The notes under the pieces were generated by a model that saw only the letters and a program-made list of their open reading frames with translations, did not search any database and was not told where the DNA came from. 48,339 bases of DNA, from positions 1 through 48,339 of the forward strand of contig JAEUTF010000131.1 in assembly GCA_016788185.1 (NCBI GenBank), written 5' to 3'. Below, piece after piece: positions 43,393-48,339 of this stretch. Both the position numbers and the translations under genes were made by a program. Positions within the stretch are counted from its first letter, which is position 1, and every line of letters starts with the position of its first letter. This stretch comes from Bacteroidia bacterium (GTDB lineage Bacteria > Bacteroidota > Bacteroidia > AKYH767-A > OLB10).

Positions 43393-44835
43393 TTACAGTT
43401 TGATGCAGATGTTCTTTTCTTCCGTGAAGAAGTGAAGCGCTTCAAAACCGCCTTCCCGTCCCACGCCGGATGCTTTCATGCCTCCGAATGGAGTGCGCAG
43501 GTCGCGCAGCAGCCAGCAGTTCACCCATACGATGCCGTTGTGCAGGCGGGCAGCTACCCTGTGTGCCCGTGTGAGGTGCTGGGTCCATAAGGTGGCGGCC
43601 AGTCCGTAGCTGGTGCTGTTGGCATAGCGCAGCACTTCTTCTTCTGTGTCAAAAGGCTGCAATGTCACCACGGGCCCGAAAATTTCTTCCTGGTTGGTGC
43701 GGCAGTCGTAGGGGAGTCCTTCGATCACGGTCGGCTCGATGAAATAGCCTTCCGCATGGATACCGCCCGCCTGAATTCTATTGCCGCCGCTGAGGATTTT
43801 TCCGCCTTCGTGCCGGGCCAGGTCAATGTAATGCAGAATTTTTTCCATGTGTGGCCTGGAGACGATAGCGCCCAGCCAGTTGCCGTCGTCGAGAGGATCC
43901 CCCGTCTTTAATTTCTTCACCTCGGCCAGAAAGGCTTCTTTGAATGGTTCATAGAGCGGCCTCTCAATAAAAATCCGCGAGCCGCAGAGGCAGATCTCGC
44001 CCTGGTTGGCGAAGGAGGAGCGCACGGTGGTTTTAACCGCCTTTTCAAAATCGCAGTCGGCGAAAATGATGTTCGGGTTTTTCCCCCCCAGTTCCAGTGA
44101 CAGTTTCTTGAACATCGGCGCGGCGATGCGTGAAATTTCCTCTCCGGTTTTGGTACCGCCGGTAAAGGAGATCGCTTGTATTTCCGGATGTGCCACGATG
44201 GCTTTCCCGACTTTGGTCCCGTAACCGTGCACGATGTTCAGGACGCCGGGAGGGATGCCCGCCTCCACGGCCATTTCCGACAGCATGTAGGCGGTCATGG
44301 GGGTGATCTCGGAGGGCTTCGCCACCACGCAGTTGCCGGAAGCCAGGGCCGGCGCTATCTTCCAGCTGAAGAGGTAAAGGGGCAAATTCCAGGGAGAGAT
44401 GCAGCCTGCAATGCCGATAGGGGTGCGCAGCGTGTAATTGATCGCCACATCACCCATGGCATGGGTTTCTGTCGACAGATGCAAAGCCGCGGTGGCATAA
44501 AAATGGAAGTTGGATACCGCGCGTGGTATATCCACCGTGCGGGCTAACCATACCGGCTTACCGTTATCTATCGATTCAGCCACCGCAAAGCGTTCGAGGT
44601 GCTTTCCGATGAGTTCGCTCAGGCGCAGCAGCAGGGCGGAGCGGTCTTCGCTGCGCATCCCGCTCCATGCCGGGAAGGCCTTTTTCGCGGCCTGTACGGC
44701 TGCTTCCACATCGCGTTCATCGCTGTCGGGAATCAGGCTGTATACCTGTCCGGTGGCCGGGTTGTAATTATCAATATAGGTTCCGGATTGGGGATCCGCG
44801 AATTTCCCGTTGATGTAATTCTGAATTTTCTGCAT
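43393..44835 (-). CDS. ALDH8-type 2-aminomuconate-6-semialdehyde dehydrogenase
   Basis: 480 residues. Catalytic residues N150 (CISPWNLP), E248 (LSLELGGKNPN) and C282 (SSFANQGEICLCGSR) are present. Several stretches are hallmarks of the ALDH8A1/AMSDH branch: 'ARTVDIPRAVSNFHF', 'VRSSFANQGEICLC' and 'VWVNCWLLRDLRTPFGGMK'. The enzyme oxidises 2-aminomuconate semialdehyde, the product of ACMSD, to 2-aminomuconate; relatives also act on hydroxymuconate semialdehyde from catechol cleavage. ACMSD is encoded 9 kb away in this window, which supports the kynurenine assignment. It is divergent from the EEP-nuclease gene with about 220 bases to that gene's start. Confidence 0.88.
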   Translation of the reverse strand: MQKIQNYINGKFADPQSGTYIDNYNPATGQVYSLIPDSDERDVEAAVQAAKKAFPAWSGMRSEDRSALLLRLSELIGKHLERFAVAESIDNGKPVWLARTVDIPRAVSNFHFYATAALHLSTETHAMGDVAINYTLRTPIGIAGCISPWNLPLYLFSWKIAPALASGNCVVAKPSEITPMTAYMLSEMAVEAGIPPGVLNIVHGYGTKVGKAIVAHPEIQAISFTGGTKTGEEISRIAAPMFKKLSLELGGKNPNIIFADCDFEKAVKTTVRSSFANQGEICLCGSRIFIERPLYEPFKEAFLAEVKKLKTGDPLDDGNWLGAIVSRPHMEKILHYIDLARHEGGKILSGGNRIQAGGIHAEGYFIEPTVIEGLPYDCRTNQEEIFGPVVTLQPFDTEEEVLRYANSTSYGLAATLWTQHLTRAHRVAARLHNGIVWVNCWLLRDLRTPFGGMKASGVGREGGFEALHFFTEEKNICIKL

Positions 44836-45057
44836 GAAGCGGTCTAAGAAGTTGTAAAGCTAATGATGCTTTTGCAGCGGAGATTCTGTCCGGCATCTTT
44901 TTTCGGCCGGTCCTGTCGTCCTCTTTTTAGCCAACTTCTAATTCCTTGTATTTCAATGCGCCTGAACTTCGCTTGTGCAGGAGGAAAGAATGTGTTAACT
45001 TGCCTCATCACGGAGCTCCCTGCCTCCTTCCGCCGCTTTTTTCCGGCTGCTGATCCT

Positions 45058-47646
45058 ATGCAAAACCAGTTGAATACAACCGCGCTGTGGCTCTGCCTTC
45101 TCTTGACGGCGGTTGTTTGCACGCTGAGTCCGGCACAGGTACAGGATCCGGTGAAGCTCATGGCCTACAACCTGCTGAATTATCCCGATGCGGGCAATCC
45201 GGCGGCCGATACCGCTCTTCGCCATCCGTATTTCAGAACGGTGATTGCCGCCGCCGATCCCGACATCCTCGTCGTGGAGGAACTCAATTCGCAGGCAGGC
45301 CTCAACGCTTTTCTGAACAAGGTGATGAATGCCCAGGCTAAGGTTTACGGAGTGGGGACGTATATCAACAGCTACGATACCGACCGCGGAATTTTTTTCA
45401 GGACCTCCAAATTTCAGTTCATTTCAAACACGCCTATTGCCACCGGACTGCGGGATATCAACGAGTTCAGGCTCCTGCATCTGGCCAGCGGAGATACCCT
45501 GCGTATCTATGCCGTTCACCTCAAGGCCAGCACCGGCATCAGCAATGAACAGCAAAGGGCATCGGAGGTGGACAGCCTGCGGAAAGTAACCAACAGCCTG
45601 CCGCCCGGATCCGATTTCATTGTATGTGGTGATTTTAATATTTACGGCAGCGGCGAGGCCGCCTACCAGAAATTGCTGCAGGTCCAGCCCGGTAACGAAG
45701 GACATGTTTACGATGCACTGAACCTGCCGGGCACCTGGAACAATCCGGCCTACGCCCTTCATCACACCCAGAGTCCCCGCCTTCGCAGTTTCGGTGGCGG
45801 CGTCACCGGCGGACTCGACGACCGTTTCGACATGATTCTCTACTCAAAGGGAATCCATGATCCCGGTGGCCTGAGCTGTACACCGGGATCCCTGCTGGCA
45901 TTCGGAAACGACGGGAATCATTACAACGACTCCATCCACCGGCCCCCCAATACCGCGGTGACGGCTGCCGTTGCGGAAGCCTTGCACCATGCCGCCGATC
46001 ATTTGCCGGTGATGCTCACGCTGAATTTTACCGTTTCCGGTACCACAGCGGCGGACGCGGGCGTGCAGGCCTTTGTACAACCCGCCTCGTCCTGTCCTGA
46101 TGATGAGGTGACGCTGCGTGTCAGGGTGAGGAATTACGGCCCTTCCCTCCTGAATTTCTCCACGCAGGTGCTGAGCGTACAACTCAGCGCCACTTCACCG
46201 GCAGGGGTGACCACTCCCTTTACCGCCGTTCTCAGCTCAGGATCGCTGGCGCCCGGCGCCGATACCCTGGTCACTTTCCAGCCCGCTTACAACATGACGC
46301 AGGGAGGCACTTATGTTTTTGAAGCCTATACCTCCATCGGTACTGGCGATGCCAATGCCGCCAACGATACCATGCCGGTATCCTATTTCACCGTTTCCGG
46401 TACCACACCGCCGGTACTCAGTCCGGCCGGCCCGCTGCAGCTTTGCGGGGGTAGTACATTAACCCTTAGTGTGAGCGGCGGAGTGGCGTACCTCTGGCCG
46501 GATGGTAGTACGGCCTCCAGCCTGCAGGTGAGCGCTGCAGGTTCGTATACCGTGACCGTGACCACCTCTTCCGGCTGCACTTCCGTACTCGGTCCGGTGC
46601 TGGTCACCCTGGCCTCCGCTCCGCAGAGCGATACCGTTTTTTATGAGCACATGGGATCGGTGAGTTCCACCACCTCCATTGCGACGCATGAGCTGAACAA
46701 CGGCTTTCTGCGCGACGAACTGTTCATGAACGGGAATGCCGACGTCAGGAATACGCTGCCTTCCGCTACCTATGCAGGCGCCAGCGGAGCCGCCAATGTT
46801 TTCATCACCAACCTCAGCGGCCGCAACTTCCAGATCGGCGATATCAATACCTCCGCCAGGAGTAATGTGCAGCTCCATTTCGGCGTGTATAAAAGTACCA
46901 GTGCTTCCACCGGGGCTGATTTCAAAGTGCAATACAGCAGCGACGGGGTCAACTACAGCGATCTGCCTTACCCGGCGTTGCCGGCTGGCGCCGGCTGGTA
47001 TTATCGTACCTGCAGCATTGGCATCCCCTCCGCCGCTAATCTGCGCATCCGCTTCCTGAACACCGGAACGGCTACCCAATACCGTGTGGACGATGTGCTG
47101 ATGACGGCCACCCCCGCCGCGCAGATCAGCAGTACCGGAGGAAACACGCTGTGCCCGGGCGTACCGCTGGTGCTCAGCGCCGGAGCCGGCACCTCCTATC
47201 TCTGGAGCACCGGCGCCACCACCCAAAGCATCAGCGTGAGCGATACCGGCACCTATGCCGTCAGCGTTGACTGTCTCTCGTCCGACCCCTTTGTGGTGTA
47301 TTCCTGTGCTTCTCCCGTGCTGAACCTCCGGCTGTACCTGCAGGGTTATTATTTGTCGGCAGGACAGATGCGGGCCAGGCTGTATGACAGCGGACAAAGC
47401 ACGAATCCGGCGGCCTGCGACAGCATCCTTGTACAGTTGCGGGGTACCTCCGCACCTTACCCTGTAGCGTATGAAAGTCAGGTGCTGCTGGATACTTCCG
47501 GCCAGGCTTCCCTGGTCCTTCCGGCCGGACTGCTCAATCAATCTTTTTACCTGGTGGTGAAACACCGGAGTTCGGTGGAGACCTGGAGTAAAATTCCGGT
47601 GCTGATCGGTGCTGCCGGCCTTGTTTTTGATTTTTCCGCCCCCTGA
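45058..47646 (+). CDS. Secreted endonuclease/exonuclease/phosphatase-family multidomain protein
   Basis: About 862 residues from the ATG at 45058, which gives a signal peptide (MQNQLNTTALWLCLLLTAVV...PAQ); the open frame back to 44863 lacks one. An EEP domain spans about 25-325: 'MAYNLLNYPD', catalytic 'VVEELNSQAG', 'YAVHLKAS', 'VCGDFNIYG', 'DDRFDMILYS' and 'AADHLPVML'. Then come a CARDB-like domain (about 330-445), an Ig-like domain (450-520), a jelly-roll-like region (525-685), a second Ig-like domain, and a terminal module ending 'HRSSVETWSKIPVLIG...FDFSAP'. In related proteins a T9SS tail follows that module; here the gene stops. Probable extracellular nuclease or phosphodiesterase. Confidence 0.88.
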   Translation: MQNQLNTTALWLCLLLTAVVCTLSPAQVQDPVKLMAYNLLNYPDAGNPAADTALRHPYFRTVIAAADPDILVVEELNSQAGLNAFLNKVMNAQAKVYGVGTYINSYDTDRGIFFRTSKFQFISNTPIATGLRDINEFRLLHLASGDTLRIYAVHLKASTGISNEQQRASEVDSLRKVTNSLPPGSDFIVCGDFNIYGSGEAAYQKLLQVQPGNEGHVYDALNLPGTWNNPAYALHHTQSPRLRSFGGGVTGGLDDRFDMILYSKGIHDPGGLSCTPGSLLAFGNDGNHYNDSIHRPPNTAVTAAVAEALHHAADHLPVMLTLNFTVSGTTAADAGVQAFVQPASSCPDDEVTLRVRVRNYGPSLLNFSTQVLSVQLSATSPAGVTTPFTAVLSSGSLAPGADTLVTFQPAYNMTQGGTYVFEAYTSIGTGDANAANDTMPVSYFTVSGTTPPVLSPAGPLQLCGGSTLTLSVSGGVAYLWPDGSTASSLQVSAAGSYTVTVTTSSGCTSVLGPVLVTLASAPQSDTVFYEHMGSVSSTTSIATHELNNGFLRDELFMNGNADVRNTLPSATYAGASGAANVFITNLSGRNFQIGDINTSARSNVQLHFGVYKSTSASTGADFKVQYSSDGVNYSDLPYPALPAGAGWYYRTCSIGIPSAANLRIRFLNTGTATQYRVDDVLMTATPAAQISSTGGNTLCPGVPLVLSAGAGTSYLWSTGATTQSISVSDTGTYAVSVDCLSSDPFVVYSCASPVLNLRLYLQGYYLSAGQMRARLYDSGQSTNPAACDSILVQLRGTSAPYPVAYESQVLLDTSGQASLVLPAGLLNQSFYLVVKHRSSVETWSKIPVLIGAAGLVFDFSAP

Positions 47647-48039
47647 TTTTTCCCGGCTGATCCATCTGTTTTCAGGAGCTTTCGGGCCATGCCTGACCGC
47701 GCTTGGGAACCGCGGGGAGCAGGAAGGATGGACTAGCCTTTGGAAGGATTGGGCCCACCGATCCGAAAGTGCCTCCGTTTCTATATCGGTATCGACTATA
47801 CGCCAGTTGTAGCGATGGATGATTGCGTTGGAACGAAGCAAAGTGGAATAGAAACGGACCTCTTAAGAAGGAGAGGTGGAGCAGGTGCAAAACATACATG
47901 CGTGCCTTCACTTCTTTAAAGATAGATCAATCAGTAAAGTGCCATTAAGCATTTATAATTGTATGCAAATGTTAAATACCGTAACTGAGCCGTAAGGAAA
48001 GGATGATTTCCTTTAATCTGCCGGTGTCCAGACTCATGC
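47647..48039. other. Non-coding stretch without a recognised gene
   Basis: 393 bases between the EEP gene and the convergent partial T9SS gene. The first 200 bases are GC-rich and may be a decayed or dispersed repeat; the last 130 are AT-rich. I see no convincing ORF, tRNA or terminator. Confidence 0.5.
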
Positions 48040-48339
48040 TTACAGCTTCATTATCTTCCCGCTCATTCTTTCCTTCTCCGATTGCAAAGAAACCATATAC
48101 AAGCCGTTGGCCAGGCCTTGCATGCCGATTTCCGTGGTCACATACCCCCCGGGTATTACCTCAATTTTCTTCTCATACACCAATCTTCCTTCCAGATCAA
48201 ATAGACGCAACCTCCCTGTTCTTCCTTTCAGCCCGGTGGCGTTTACATGCACCAGGTCCCATTCCCTGTTATACCAGGCCTGGAAGAAAACATCTTCTTT
48301 CCCGGGCTCCCCCAGGCCCACGCCAAGGGTATCGCAGGG
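48040..48339 (-). CDS. T9SS type A C-terminal domain of a secreted protein, partial
   Basis: The frame is open to the window edge, so only the last 99 residues are seen; the in-frame GTG at 48321 is not the start. The visible part is a type A sorting domain: 'WDLVHVNATGLKGRTGRLRLFD' (in parts), 'LEGRLVYEKKIEV', 'GLANGLYMVSLQSEKERMSGKIMKL', with the usual basic end. The body of the protein, and so its activity, lies outside the window. It converges on the EEP gene. Confidence 0.8.
   Translation of the reverse strand, partial: PCDTLGVGLGEPGKEDVFFQAWYNREWDLVHVNATGLKGRTGRLRLFDLEGRLVYEKKIEVIPGGYVTTEIGMQGLANGLYMVSLQSEKERMSGKIMKL

Noticed and set aside
46459-47841. A 460-codon open frame antisense to the EEP protein
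   Set aside because: Its low-complexity His/Gly/Arg-rich translation is a shadow of the Thr/Ser-rich repeats on the other strand.

Overview
The window looks like a chromosomal segment of a free-living member of the Bacteroidota. Three things point there. Several large secreted proteins end in the C-terminal domains used by the type IX secretion system (T9SS), both type A and the CHU_C 'gliding-motility-associated' type B. Many genes are preceded by the Bacteroidota promoter -7 element TAnnTTTG, sometimes with TTTG about 20 bases upstream. Several families are typical of the phylum (DUF5777 barrel, the long PurF-like protein, GxxExxY). By eye the base composition is fairly GC-rich for the phylum. 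There is no rRNA, tRNA, CRISPR array, insertion sequence or phage module; this is mostly core chromosome with secreted accessory genes.

Layout. 0-10 kb: the end of a sensor histidine kinase, a seven-repeat secreted propeller protein, hemW with a cyclase-family hydrolase, an NTF2-like lipoprotein, an ArsC/Spx-like protein overlapping an EamA transporter, the conserved run yicC-gmk-nadD, purQ facing it, and a small outer-membrane barrel. 10-20.8 kb: metF with a fold-back element upstream; a three-gene reverse-strand operon (ECF sigma factor, a membrane-anchored anti-sigma-like protein that itself ends in a CHU_C domain, and a large Ig-repeat T9SS type B protein) closed by a strong terminator; lepA; a DoxX protein; a CotH-kinase T9SS protein. 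20.9-31.5 kb: a PhoD-like phosphatase, prolyl oligopeptidase, purD, recO, an aldehyde dehydrogenase with a truncated non-catalytic ALDH homologue, and the long PurF-like protein. 31.7-33.4 kb: two lipoprotein monohaem cytochromes with a DUF5777 barrel. 33.5-48.3 kb: ACMSD, a GxxExxY protein on an AT-rich patch, an ALDH7-type dehydrogenase, a 13-PKD T9SS protein, a LacX-like epimerase, an SdiA-regulated-type protein, an ALDH8-type dehydrogenase, a secreted EEP-nuclease multidomain protein, and the end of another T9SS type A protein.

How the genes work together. ACMSD (about 33.5-34.5 kb) and the ALDH8/AMSDH-type dehydrogenase (about 43.4-44.8 kb) catalyse consecutive steps that divert tryptophan/kynurenine catabolism away from NAD synthesis, and the cyclase at 3.5 kb could be the upstream formamidase. 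The ALDH7-type enzyme suggests lysine (aminoadipate semialdehyde) catabolism. purQ, purD and a PurF-like gene serve purine synthesis but are scattered. Two less usual assemblies deserve attention: the sigma/anti-sigma-CHU_C/T9SS-cargo operon, which could couple transcription to the state of the secretion system, and the two-cytochrome plus outer-membrane-barrel cassette, which could be a small electron conduit.
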